A stretch of 64,000 nt of DNA from Neisseria brasiliensis. GTDB lineage: Bacteria > Pseudomonadota > Gammaproteobacteria > Burkholderiales > Neisseriaceae. Below are positions 34,257 through 42,593 of this stretch, in pieces. The notes beneath the pieces are model-generated. The model was not told the origin of the DNA and did not search any database. It was given only the letters and a program-made list of their open reading frames with translations. The translations under genes and the position numbers were made by a program. How positions within the stretch are numbered: the stretch's first letter is position 1; each line of letters begins with the position of its first letter. The stretch spans positions 434,001 through 498,000 of the forward strand of contig NZ_CP046027.1 in assembly GCF_009671065.1 (NCBI RefSeq). The letters run 5' to 3'.

Positions 34257-35033
34257 CGGATGCTCGGCGGCTTCATGCCTTCTGAACGACAGCGGATCCA
34301 AATCAAACTGCTGCAACTGCTGCAATACCTGCCGCGATTTAATGCCTTCGGGAATGTGAAAATCAATCAGCAAGCGATTGATTTTTAAAGCCTGTTGCAA
34401 ACTGATGCCGTCTGAAAACCCGCCTTGGCGCAATTGGATTAAGCTGCTGCCGTTAACCGCAATGCCAATTTGCTGCTGATTGCCCAAGCCGTTGGCTTCG
34501 GCCAGCGGTAATAAGGCTTCTTCGGGGCGCAGCCAATATTGTGCCTCAGGGTCAATTTCATTTCCGTGAACATCATGCTGCAAATCCAGCGCATAGCCCG
34601 AATGGTGCAGCAATTGCCATTCAAAGCGGCGTAAAGCGGCGATGTGGTTCGGCTCGCGGCACAGGGTTTGCATGGTCTCGGCAAAGATGTCGTACAACTC
34701 GGGCATCGGGTCTTCGCGTGCAGTGAGTTTCAGCATCAGCTCATTAACATACAAGCCGCTGAACAAAGCCCGTCCTTGCGGTTGCGGCCAACCACCCAAC
34801 CATTCGGCACGGTGCAGCGTTTTGAGTTCTTGGCTGCCATACCACGACGCGCTCATCGGCACAAACGGCACCAACACACCGCGCAATTCGCTCATGCGCT
34901 TGCGGGCGCTGCGTGCCAACAAAGCCACGCGACCGTAGCGGCGACTGTACACTTCCAGCCACAGACTGCTTTCGCGCCAAGGCGCGGAGGCGAGCATGAA
35001 AACGGGTTCGTGGTTGATGCGGTGGTTGGACAT
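34245..35033 (-). CDS. recO: DNA repair protein RecO
   Basis: 262 residues from ATG 35033 ('MSNHRINHEPVFMLAS'); longer in-frame forms to 35153 exist but have no RecO-like sequence. OB fold at the start ('SLWLEVYSRRYGRVALLARSARKRMSELRG', read in parts), helical domain after residue 85. The usual zinc cysteines are absent, as in other neisserial-type RecO. Acts with RecFR in gap repair. No good ribosome site precedes the start. The last codons contain a DUS. Confidence 0.9.
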   Translation of the reverse strand: MSNHRINHEPVFMLASAPWRESSLWLEVYSRRYGRVALLARSARKRMSELRGVLVPFVPMSASWYGSQELKTLHRAEWLGGWPQPQGRALFSGLYVNELMLKLTAREDPMPELYDIFAETMQTLCREPNHIAALRRFEWQLLHHSGYALDLQHDVHGNEIDPEAQYWLRPEEALLPLAEANGLGNQQQIGIAVNGSSLIQLRQGGFSDGISLQQALKINRLLIDFHIPEGIKSRQVLQQLQQFDLDPLSFRRHEAAEHPQAV

Positions 35034-35101
35034 GGTTTTGTGGCTGAACAGAATGAAGGAATTATAACGGTTTTCAAATAAAAGGGTGATGAAAATAAAA
35101 C

Positions 35102-35143
35102 GAGGCCGCCTGAAAAATCGTGAAGTATTTTTCAGACGGCCTT
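35102..35143. terminator. Inverted DUS hairpin after the outer-membrane factor gene
   Basis: AGGCCGCCTGAAAAA / TTTTTCAGACGGCCT; the left core has C for T (GCCGCCTGAA). It is 16 bases beyond the stop at 35159. Confidence 0.78.
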
Positions 35144-35158
35144 GATACATCAAGCACC

Positions 35159-36541
35159 TTATTTCGGCGTGTAGCGCCCTGCCATGGCTTTATACACCAT
35201 GTTTTCGTATTTCAACACGTCATAGCGTTGGTTTAAGACGTTTTGCGCCGAGCTGTATTCGCTGTTTAAGGCTTCGAGCCAGTCTTTCAACTCGTTTTTG
35301 CCGTGTTGGTAGCGCACTTGGTAATAGCGGCTGTTTTTCTGATCCAAGGCATAACGCTGGCGGGTGTTGTTCAAAGTGGCTTGCGCGTTTTGGTAGGCCA
35401 AATAATTAGTGTTGACTTCATTCAGCGCGGTGGTTAACGCCTGCTCGAAATTCAATGCCGCGCTATCAAAACGCGCTTGGGCATCTTTGTCTTCCCATTG
35501 CAGCGTTTTCCAATCTAAAAACGGCAGATTGATTTGCGCCGAACTGCCCAAAAACGGTATGTCAAACATAGTACGCGCCTGACTTGATTTGGTACTAAAA
35601 GTTGCACCTACAGTGATGCTCGGATACCAACTGCGCTGCTGCGCCGCCAAGGTTTGTACCGATGATTGCAAACGGTATTCCGCTGCGCGCAAATCAGGAC
35701 GGTTGCCCAATACTGAAATCGGCACATTCAAATCCACGCCTTTCACCGCCAGCAAGCGGTATGCTGACGGCTCCGCGGCGATGGCTTCGCCCGGCTTCAG
35801 ATTCAGCAGATTGCGCAAGGTTTGCTCGAGCGCATCACGGCTGTTTTGCAGTGACAATAAATTATTTTGCGCGCTCAGCAAAGATTGTTTCGCCTGCGTG
35901 CTTTGGCTGGAATCGGCCTTGCCGTGGCGGTATTTGGCATCGGCGATGCGGGCGATTTCCTGATACTGCTTTAGCGATTGTTGGGTTAAGGCGATGGCTT
36001 CGTTGATGTAGGCGATGTTGAAATAGGCATCGGCAACATTGTTTACCAAGGTTAGGCGCGTGTTGGCCAAGTCTTCCTGCGTAGCGCGGTATTCCCAAAC
36101 CTGTGCATCGGCAGTCGCACTCAAACGCTGCCATAAATCGAGTTCGTAACTCAAGCCCAATTGGCTGCTGAAGCTGTTGTTGCTGCTGCCGGATTTGAGA
36201 TTTTTAGAAGCTGACGCGCCGACCGAGCCGTTAAACGACGGCACCAAGTTCGCGCCCAAAATATTGGCCTGATACAAGGCGCGGTTGACTGAAATCGCGG
36301 CTTGTTTCAAATCGATGTTGTTGTCTAAAGCCTGCTGAATCACGGCATTGAGTTGGACGTTTTGATAGATTTCCCACCAGTCGCCGTTAATCTGATAGCG
36401 CTCGGCCGCTTCGGCTTCGCTCATGATGTGTGTATTGCCGTTCAAGCTCGGCGTGTTCACTTTGGGGTTGACCGCACACGCGCTTAAGGCCAACGATACG
36501 GCCAACACAGAGGCCGTCTGAAAAAAAGTTTTGCTGTTCAT
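35159..36541 (-). CDS. NodT-type outer-membrane efflux lipoprotein of the MacAB system
   Basis: 460 residues. Lipobox 'LALSAC' (Cys22). Two TolC/OMF repeats: 'INGDWWEIYQNVQLNAVIQQAL' (read in part), 'VSLALSAC', 'GLSYELDLWQRLSATADAQVWEY' and 'LPFLDWKTLQWEDKDAQARFDSAALNFEQAL'-type segments are diagnostic of RND/OMF lipoproteins. It is third in the leftward run macA-macB-OMF, so it likely gives MacAB its outer-membrane duct. The signal peptide is partly coded by a DUS at about 36507-36519. Confidence 0.9.
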   Translation of the reverse strand: MNSKTFFQTASVLAVSLALSACAVNPKVNTPSLNGNTHIMSEAEAAERYQINGDWWEIYQNVQLNAVIQQALDNNIDLKQAAISVNRALYQANILGANLVPSFNGSVGASASKNLKSGSSNNSFSSQLGLSYELDLWQRLSATADAQVWEYRATQEDLANTRLTLVNNVADAYFNIAYINEAIALTQQSLKQYQEIARIADAKYRHGKADSSQSTQAKQSLLSAQNNLLSLQNSRDALEQTLRNLLNLKPGEAIAAEPSAYRLLAVKGVDLNVPISVLGNRPDLRAAEYRLQSSVQTLAAQQRSWYPSITVGATFSTKSSQARTMFDIPFLGSSAQINLPFLDWKTLQWEDKDAQARFDSAALNFEQALTTALNEVNTNYLAYQNAQATLNNTRQRYALDQKNSRYYQVRYQHGKNELKDWLEALNSEYSSAQNVLNQRYDVLKYENMVYKAMAGRYTPK

Positions 36542-36559
36542 GGATTCATCATTCTGATG

Positions 36560-36594
36560 TTTCAGACGGCCTGAATGATAGAGGCCGTCTGAAA
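36560..36594. repeat. Inverted DUS pair between macB and the OMF gene
   Basis: TTTCAGACGGCCT / AGGCCGTCTGAAA, 9-base spacer. Inside the probable operon, so it may attenuate OMF expression rather than end the transcript. Confidence 0.7.
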
Positions 36595-36597
36595 AAG

Positions 36598-38532
36598 TTA
36601 ATCTTGTGCCAAGGCATCAATCGGATTGAGTTGCGACGCGCGGTTGGCCGGCATAAAGCCGAAAGCCACGCCGATCACGGTCGAACACAACACCGCGCCG
36701 ACAATCGACAAGGTAGAAAAGCTCATCGGGAAATCGGTGACAAAATGGTTGAACACCAAACCGATTGCGCCCGAAATCGCCACGCCAACCAAGCCACCAA
36801 TTAAGCAAATCAACACGGCTTCAATCAAAAACTGCTGCAAAATATTGCTGCGTCGCGCACCAATGGCCATGCGCACGCCGATTTCTTTAGTGCGCTCGGT
36901 TACCGATACCAGCATGATGTTCATCACACCGATACCGCCGACTACCAACGAAATCAAGGCAATGCTGGAAATCAGCAGCTTCATCGTGCCGGTGGTGCTT
37001 TCCACGGTTTGCTTGATGCTGTCGCTGTTGCGCATGAAAAAGTCTTCTGTACCGTGGCGCACGGTCAACAATTCGGTCAAGCCTTTTTCAGCAGCTTGTG
37101 TATCCGCATCGTCTTTGATTTTCACCACAATTGAATTGGTGTGGCTCTCACCGGTGATTTGATGCATCACGGTGGTGTAAGGCGACCACAGCATCAGGCT
37201 GTCGGAGCTGCCAAAATTGTTGGTTTGATCGTCCATCACGCCAATCACCGTCAGCGGCCGCTTTTTGAACAGCAACACTTTACCCAAAGGATTTTCATCG
37301 CCAAAAAGCTTGGATTGAGTATTTTTATCAATTACCACCACTTGCGCGTCTTCTTTGACATCACTTTCGTCAAACAAGCGCCCTTCGGCCAAGGTCAGAC
37401 CGAGTACATCAAAATATTGTTCGCCCACGCCGTAAAGCTGGCCGGTCAGGTCGGTATTGCGGTAGGTCAGGGTGCCGCCTGAAGAGGTTTGCGGCGTGGC
37501 GGAATCGACGTAACTTTGTTTGCCGATGGCCAAGGCATCATTAATGGTCAGTGTTTTAATGCGGCTGGATCGGCGGTCGCCGAAGCCTTTGCCGGGGAAA
37601 ATAGTGATGGTGTTGGTACCCATGGCATTGATGTCGGCCATGATTTTCTGCTGCGAACCGTTACCCAGCGCGACCACCGACACCACCGAAGCGATGCCGA
37701 TGATGATGCCGAGCATGGTCAGCAGCGAACGCATTTTGTGCGCAAAAATCGCGTGCACCGACATTTTGAATGCTTCCATAAACTGATCATAATAAAACGA
37801 CCACGAAGCCTTCTCTTTCACCGCCTGCACTTGGCTAGGCGGAATGTCGGCAGTTTTGCTGGTATCGGCAATAATCTCGCCGTCACGAATTTCAATCACG
37901 CGGTTGGCATTGGCGGCGATGCCCGGGTCGTGTGTCACCATAATGATGGTGTGGCCGTCTGAATGCAGCTTATGCAGAATTTCCATCACATTTTTGCCAC
38001 TGGCGGTATCCAATGCGCCGGTCGGTTCGTCAGCAAAAATAATCTCGCCGCCATTCATCAGAGCGCGCGCAATCGACACGCGCTGCTGCTGGCCGCCGGA
38101 CAATTCGCTGGGCTTGTTGCCTTCTTTGCTTTCCAAGCCCAAGTCGTGCAGCAGCTTTTCCGCACGTGCAGAACGCTCTTTCTGATCAACGCCGACATAC
38201 ACCGCCGGCAAGGCGACATTGTCACGCGCGGTGAGCGAGCTGAGCAGGTTGTAGCGTTGGAAAATAAAACCGAAACGGCTGCGGCGCAAGGCAGCCAATT
38301 GGTCGGGATTCATTTGCGACGTTTCGATGCCGTCGATTTTATAAGAACCGGTGGTCGCACTGTCGAGACAGCCGAGAATATTCATCAGGGTCGATTTGCC
38401 CGAACCGGATTGGCCGATAATCGCCACAAAATCGCCTTTTTCCACTTTCAGGCTCACGTTTTTCAAGACGTGGACGCGGTTTTCGCCGCTGCCGAAATAG
38501 CGGTTGATGTCAGTGCATTCAATTAAACTCAT
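36598..38532 (-). CDS. macB: Macrolide ABC transporter MacB
   Basis: 644 residues: N-terminal ATPase with 'IIGQSGSGKSTLMNILGCLD' (Walker A, near 40), 'LSGGQQQRVSIARALMNGGEIIFADEPTGALD' signature and Walker B (read in parts), then a helix near residue 270, a large periplasmic domain and three C-terminal helices. This is the MacB four-helix topology. With MacA and a TolC-type duct it exports macrolides and possibly other substrates. A DUS lies in the ATPase part at about 37952. Confidence 0.95.
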   Translation of the reverse strand: MSLIECTDINRYFGSGENRVHVLKNVSLKVEKGDFVAIIGQSGSGKSTLMNILGCLDSATTGSYKIDGIETSQMNPDQLAALRRSRFGFIFQRYNLLSSLTARDNVALPAVYVGVDQKERSARAEKLLHDLGLESKEGNKPSELSGGQQQRVSIARALMNGGEIIFADEPTGALDTASGKNVMEILHKLHSDGHTIIMVTHDPGIAANANRVIEIRDGEIIADTSKTADIPPSQVQAVKEKASWSFYYDQFMEAFKMSVHAIFAHKMRSLLTMLGIIIGIASVVSVVALGNGSQQKIMADINAMGTNTITIFPGKGFGDRRSSRIKTLTINDALAIGKQSYVDSATPQTSSGGTLTYRNTDLTGQLYGVGEQYFDVLGLTLAEGRLFDESDVKEDAQVVVIDKNTQSKLFGDENPLGKVLLFKKRPLTVIGVMDDQTNNFGSSDSLMLWSPYTTVMHQITGESHTNSIVVKIKDDADTQAAEKGLTELLTVRHGTEDFFMRNSDSIKQTVESTTGTMKLLISSIALISLVVGGIGVMNIMLVSVTERTKEIGVRMAIGARRSNILQQFLIEAVLICLIGGLVGVAISGAIGLVFNHFVTDFPMSFSTLSIVGAVLCSTVIGVAFGFMPANRASQLNPIDALAQD

Positions 38533-38560
38533 GTGTGCTTACCAAAGTGTGGTTGGAATG

Positions 38561-38603
38561 AGGCCGTCTGAAAACAAAATCAATCAAATCATTCAGACGG
38601 CCT
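38561..38603. repeat. Inverted DUS pair between macA and macB
   Basis: AGGCCGTCTGAA and TTCAGACGGCCT about 20 bases apart inside the operon. Confidence 0.7.
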
Positions 38604-38620
38604 GAGTGAGACCATCCGAC

Positions 38621-39796
38621 TTACATCGGCGGGCCCATACGGCGGTTGCCGCTTTGCGGTTTGTCGGATGAACCGGTCTCGGAAACAATCACTTTGTCGC
38701 CTTCGTTCAAACCGCTTTTCACTTCGGTATTCATGCTGTCTTTCAAGCCGGTGGTGATGTCTTTGCGCACGGCTTGGCCGTCCTGCTCCAACACGCGCAC
38801 AAAGGATTTGCCTTCGCGGTCTTTTTTAATGGTGATGGTCGGCACGGTCAACACATCTTCTGCCGCATTGATTTCAATGGTGTTTTGTGTGGTCATACCG
38901 ATGGCAAGTTTGCCTTCTTCATTCGGCACCAAGGCGCGGGCGTAGTAGTAAATCGCGCTTTCGGTGGTGTCGGTGCTGTTACTGTAGCTGCCTTGCGACA
39001 TGGTCGTCAAGCCGGGGTCGATGCTGTCCAGTTGCGCGGTAAACGGTGCATCCGATTCGGACAAAATGGTAAACGAAATCGGCTGGCCGGCTTTTACCTT
39101 GGTGATGTCGCCCTCGGCAATCTGCATTTTATTGAGCATCACTTCCAAATTGGCCAACTGGATAATTGTCGGCGTGGTTTGGTTGGCGTTGACGGTTTGA
39201 CCTTCTTCCACCGGAATCGCCACGACGGTACCATTCATCGGTGCGATAATGCGGGTGTAGCCCAAGTCGGCTTCGGCGGTGTTGATGGAAATCTGCGTTT
39301 GACGGATGGACGATTTCAGTTGCGTTACTTGCGCTTTGGCAGCCGCTAAAGCATCTTCGGCATCTTCCAATTCTTGTTTGGAAGTCGCATCTTCTTTCCA
39401 CAATGCAGCTTCGCGTTTGTATTTTTTATCGGCGCTACGCAATGCGATTTCAGCAGATGCCAATTGCGCTTTATAGGTATCGAGCTTGGCTTTTTCGGTG
39501 TTTAAGGTATTGGTTTGCGTGGTGGAATCAATATCCGCGATTCGGTCGCCTTTTTGGATTTCCTGACCCAGTTTGACATACAGCTTTTTAATCTGGCCGG
39601 AAGCCTGCGCGCCGACTTCCACCAAGTTTGACGGTGAAATTTCACCGGTCGCGGAAACAGTTTGGCGAATGCTGGTGCGCTTCACCGGCTCGGTAATGTA
39701 ATTCACCTTATCGGCCGGTTTGAAATAGCTCCATGCCGCATAAGCCAGCGCGGCTACGATTGCCGCACCCAACACCCATTTGATTGTTTTTGCCAT
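38621..39796 (-). CDS. macA: Macrolide efflux periplasmic adaptor MacA
   Basis: 391 residues. N-terminal helix (8-24), lipoyl halves around 'VEVGAQASGQIKKLYVKLGQ' (near 62) and 'YTRIIAPMNGTVVAIPVEEGQTVNANQ' with a coiled coil of about 90 residues between ('LDTYKAQLASAEIALRSAD'), then beta-barrel and MP domains. It links MacB to the outer-membrane duct. The promoter region is 39797-39950. Confidence 0.95.
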   Translation of the reverse strand: MAKTIKWVLGAAIVAALAYAAWSYFKPADKVNYITEPVKRTSIRQTVSATGEISPSNLVEVGAQASGQIKKLYVKLGQEIQKGDRIADIDSTTQTNTLNTEKAKLDTYKAQLASAEIALRSADKKYKREAALWKEDATSKQELEDAEDALAAAKAQVTQLKSSIRQTQISINTAEADLGYTRIIAPMNGTVVAIPVEEGQTVNANQTTPTIIQLANLEVMLNKMQIAEGDITKVKAGQPISFTILSESDAPFTAQLDSIDPGLTTMSQGSYSNSTDTTESAIYYYARALVPNEEGKLAIGMTTQNTIEINAAEDVLTVPTITIKKDREGKSFVRVLEQDGQAVRKDITTGLKDSMNTEVKSGLNEGDKVIVSETGSSDKPQSGNRRMGPPM

Positions 39797-39954
39797 GATT
39801 TTTTAGCTGCCTGATTTGCATGTTCGCGTGCGGCTGAAGATTTTTGTCGCACAATGCCAACAGTTATTTGGAATAAATTTTAAAAACGGGAAAATTTTAC
39901 TGGATTTCATTTCCCCAGCCAAGCCCAGAGAAATGCTTTTATAAAAATAACTCA

Positions 39955-39994
39955 TTATTTTTAATTATTTTTAATTATTTTTAATTATTTTTAA
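39955..39994. repeat. Four perfect 10-bp tandem repeats
   Basis: TTATTTTTAA repeated four times without error, about 160 bases from either flanking gene. The unit is close to one helical turn. Confidence 0.9.
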
Positions 39995-40082
39995 TATATA
40001 AGTTTTCCAAAATATTGCACCGCTTTAACATATTTTCCCAAATCCGCGATTTATCTATACATACCAAATGCAAGAAAGAATT

Positions 40083-40088
40083 TATAAT
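40083..40088 (+). promoter_or_regulatory. Possible -10 box of the pilin-like gene
   Basis: TATAAT 63 bases before the ATG at 40151. No good -35 at 17 bases, so confidence is low. Confidence 0.35.
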
Positions 40089-40150
40089 AGTAAACAACAA
40101 AGCCTTTTAAAGGCATCGTTAAATATAACAATATTGATAGTCACTTACTT

Positions 40151-40642
40151 ATGAAAACCAGACAATCCGGCTTTAATTTAATCGAACTTTTAATTGTAAT
40201 TGTGATTTTGGCCTTACTTGCCACCATCGCCATGCCTTCATTCCAATCATTTATCCGCAATACTCGCTTGGCTAATGTGCGCAGCGAGCTGGCGGAAAAT
40301 GCAAAAAATTTAGAGCGTTATTACACGCAAAAGGGAACTTTTGCCTGTATTGAGCCAAGCTTTTTGACCCATAAAAATAAATATTTTGATATTAGCTTTA
40401 AAGATCATAAGCCCTCCACCTGTTGCGACTCTGATGATAATACTTGCGAAGATGAGCAGGATATCAATCCTTCTCATTCCGGTTTCATCCTAGAAGCGAA
40501 ACCTAATAAAGAAACCAATCCCAACGAAACCTGTTCTATCTATTACGACGATAGTGGTATTTTTTGGGCAGTCAACAGTAAAAGAAATGAAGTTTGTCCA
40601 GGTTATGAAGAAGCCTACCCCAATGAAGAAGTAAAAGATTAA
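40151..40642 (+). CDS. Type IV pilin-like protein, cysteine-rich, function unknown
   Basis: 163 residues. Class III/IVa prepilin start 'MKTRQSG' cut before Phe8: 'FNLIELLIVIVILALLATIA' with Glu at +5. The next helix 'RNTRLANVRSELAENAKNLERYYTQKGTF' resembles that of ComP (below), so the two are paralogues. The globular part differs and has six cysteines (Cys66, 91, 92, 99, 128, 149). It is likely a minor pilin. It lies 81 bases upstream of comP in the same direction. Not clearly PilE, PilV or PilX. Confidence 0.75.
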   Translation: MKTRQSGFNLIELLIVIVILALLATIAMPSFQSFIRNTRLANVRSELAENAKNLERYYTQKGTFACIEPSFLTHKNKYFDISFKDHKPSTCCDSDDNTCEDEQDINPSHSGFILEAKPNKETNPNETCSIYYDDSGIFWAVNSKRNEVCPGYEEAYPNEEVKD

Positions 40643-40672
40643 ATCCACCTCATCCTGATTTACACCCCAATT

Positions 40673-40733
40673 AAAATCGCATAATATATTCACTTAAGTA
40701 AACATTTTACCAGTGATTATATTATGCGATTTT
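40673..40733 (+). promoter_or_regulatory. Perfect 16-bp inverted repeat over the comP start codon
   Basis: AAAATCGCATAATATA (40673-40688) and TATATTATGCGATTTT (40718-40733), 29-base loop. The ATG (40724) lies in the right arm; the ribosome-binding region is at the foot of the loop. A folded mRNA would hide the start. It could also work as a weak terminator for the upstream gene (four Ts only) or a protein site. Confidence 0.7.
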
Positions 40734-41179
40734 CACAATCCGGCTTTTCCTTGATTCAGCTTTTAATCGTTATTGTCATGTTGGGCATCTTGGCCGCTAT
40801 CGCCTATCCTGCTTATCAAATCTATATTAAAAAAGCAGATTTACGCGCTGCACATGCTGCGCTGGTGCAAAACGGGCAATTTATGGAACGCTTTTACCAG
40901 CAGAAAGGCTCGTTCAAGCAAACTTCAACGACTTGGCCTGCCTTACCTATTACGGCTACCGACAAATTCTGCATCCGCCCCAACAACAATGCCAAGGGCG
41001 CACACGACAATAAATTTACGCTGAAAGCCGTTGCGTTCAATAGCCAAAACGAACCACGCGTATTGAAAATCGATGAATCGTTAACGACGTTTATCTGCGA
41101 AACCTCCGCCAGTTCATGCGACAATGATGATGCGTTTTTTAAAGGCACAGATAAAGAATGCAGCATTTATCAACCTTGA
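40724..41179 (+). CDS. comP: Minor type IV pilin ComP, DUS receptor
   Basis: 151 residues. Prepilin leader 'MRFSQSG', then 'FSLIQLLIVIVMLGILAAIA'. The rest follows meningococcal/gonococcal ComP as I recall it: 'AALVQNGQFMERFYQQKGSF', 'KQTSTTWPALPI', 'DKFCIRPNN', 'FTLKAVAF', 'TTFICETSASSCDNDDAFFKG', 'KECSIYQ', with the four cysteines (83, 125, 132, 146) for two disulfides. ComP binds the DUS at the pilus and so decides which DNA is taken up. Unusual: Gln instead of Glu at mature position 5. Start codon within an inverted repeat. Confidence 0.9.
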   Translation: MRFSQSGFSLIQLLIVIVMLGILAAIAYPAYQIYIKKADLRAAHAALVQNGQFMERFYQQKGSFKQTSTTWPALPITATDKFCIRPNNNAKGAHDNKFTLKAVAFNSQNEPRVLKIDESLTTFICETSASSCDNDDAFFKGTDKECSIYQP

Positions 41180-41189
41180 AATTCAATAA

Positions 41190-41229
41190 AAAGGCCGTCT
41201 GAAACCCTAATTGCTTCAGACGGCCTTTA
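41190..41229. terminator. Bidirectional inverted DUS hairpin after comP
   Basis: AAAAGGCCGTCTGAA / TTCAGACGGCCTTT between convergent comP and corC. Confidence 0.85.
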
Positions 41230-41245
41230 TCATATAATTAATCGC

Positions 41246-42076
41246 TTATTCTTCTTTGGCTTTCACGGCCATCAAAGTATGCAGGCGGCGGTTATCCGCG
41301 CGGGCGACAGTAAATTGCAGTGGCCCGATGACCACTTTCTCACCGCGCACCGGCAAATAGCCGAATTCTTGAATCACTAAGCCGCCGATGGTATCGACTT
41401 CTTCATTGCTGTAATCGGTGCCGAAAAACTCGTTGATGTCTTCGATTTCAGTCACAGCGTGAATGCGCCAGCGTTCGGCCGATACGGCAAAAATATTGTC
41501 GGCGCTTTCGTCTTCGTCAAACTCATCTTCAATATCGCCGACGATTTGCTCGATGATGTCTTCAAAGGTGACCAAGCCGGATGTGCCGCCGTATTCGTCA
41601 ATCACAATTGCCATGTGGTTGCGCTGCTCACGGAATTCTTTCAATAAGGTATTCAGCGACTTACCTTCAGGCACGAACACGGCCGGTCGCAAGATAGATT
41701 GTAGATTGAATTGCTCGGCGTTGAACATGTATTTCAACAAATCTTTGGCATGCAAAATACCTAATACTTGGTCTTTGTCTTCACCAATCACCGGAAAGCG
41801 GGAATGCGCGGTTTCGATGATGTAGGCGACAATGCGCTCAAGGCTGTCGTTTTCCTTAATCACGTTCATTTGGCTGCGCGAAATCATCGCATCACGCACT
41901 TCCAATTCGGTAAAATCCAATACTTTTTCCAAGCGGGCAAAGGTATCGGCATCAAATACTTCTTGCGCATGCGCCTGACGCAGCAGGCTGATGACATCTT
42001 CGGCGGAATCAGGTTCACCGGTCAAACGGGAAACCAAACGTTCAAAAAAATTAGGTTTCGACTGCGTGTCGTCCAT
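41246..42076 (-). CDS. corC: CorC/HlyC-type transporter-associated CBS protein
   Basis: 276 residues, cytosolic. Start 'MDDTQSKPNFFERLVSRLTG' then two CBS domains (about 65-190: 'VRDAMISRSQMNVIKENDSLERIVAYI', 'ILRPAVFVPEGKSLNTLLKEFRE') and a C-terminal CorC_HlyC domain ('IHAVTEIEDINEFFGTDY'). Lacks the CNNM membrane domain, so it is the YbeX/CorC form. Linked to Mg/Co efflux or ribosome biology. ybeY is one base upstream. Confidence 0.93.
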   Translation of the reverse strand: MDDTQSKPNFFERLVSRLTGEPDSAEDVISLLRQAHAQEVFDADTFARLEKVLDFTELEVRDAMISRSQMNVIKENDSLERIVAYIIETAHSRFPVIGEDKDQVLGILHAKDLLKYMFNAEQFNLQSILRPAVFVPEGKSLNTLLKEFREQRNHMAIVIDEYGGTSGLVTFEDIIEQIVGDIEDEFDEDESADNIFAVSAERWRIHAVTEIEDINEFFGTDYSNEEVDTIGGLVIQEFGYLPVRGEKVVIGPLQFTVARADNRRLHTLMAVKAKEE

Positions 42077-42077
42077 A

Positions 42078-42593
42078 TTAATGTTCGTCCTCTTGATAAG
42101 GGTTGGGATAACCTGCGGCCTGCATCAGGCGGATTTCGGTGGCTTCCATGAGTTCAGCTTCATGGTCTTCGATATGATCGTAGCCCATTAAATGCAAAGT
42201 GCCGTGCATAGTAAGATGAGCAAAGTGCTGCTCGGGCGTTTTACCCTGCTCTTTTGCTTCTTTCAGCACCACTTGCGGGCAGATAATCAAGTCGCCATAG
42301 AGGCCGTCTGAAAACTGATGCGGCATAATTTCACCTTCGTTTAAGGCAAAGCTCAATACATTGGTGGCGTAATCTTTGCCACGGTAATCGCGGTTGTAAG
42401 CACGGGCTTCTTCTTCATCGAGCAAAATCAGGCTGATTTCGGCGTGGCGGTATTTGTCTTTCAATGCGGCAAAAGCCCAGCGGTAAAAATCGTGTTCAGA
42501 CGGCACCGAATCGGCGGAAGAAGCGTTGTCAAAGTTTAAATGAAAACGTTGACGTTGTAATGACAGAAAAGGATATTTTTTGGCGCGTTTCAT
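42078..42593 (-). CDS. ybeY: Endoribonuclease YbeY (rRNA maturation)
   Basis: 171 residues from ATG 42593 ('MKRAKKYPFLSLQRQRFHLN'); longer in-frame starts to 42686 lack support. Zn site H-x3-H-x5-H in 'MHGTLHLMGYDHIEDHE'. 'YNRDYRGKDYATNVLSFALNEG' is the other conserved region. Matures 16S rRNA 3' end. One base from corC: the ybeY-ybeX pair is common. Contains two DUS-type sites (about 42300 and 42502). Confidence 0.94.
   Translation of the reverse strand: MKRAKKYPFLSLQRQRFHLNFDNASSADSVPSEHDFYRWAFAALKDKYRHAEISLILLDEEEARAYNRDYRGKDYATNVLSFALNEGEIMPHQFSDGLYGDLIICPQVVLKEAKEQGKTPEQHFAHLTMHGTLHLMGYDHIEDHEAELMEATEIRLMQAAGYPNPYQEDEH

Larger units (their letters stand above)
39797..40150. other. Divergent promoter region between macA and the pilin-like gene
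   Basis: About 350 bases, AT-rich. Holds four exact 10-bp direct repeats (39955-39994) and a TATAAT at 40083-40088 in front of the pilin gene. No ORF or DUS. Confidence 0.65.

Noticed and set aside
35034..35153. Longer recO start
   Set aside because: The extra residues (RLKNTSRFFRRPRF...) do not look like RecO and the region overlaps the hairpin after the next gene.
39955..39994. CRISPR array
   Set aside because: The repeats are 10 bp without spacers. No CRISPR-like repeat-spacer pattern or cas gene was found anywhere in the window.
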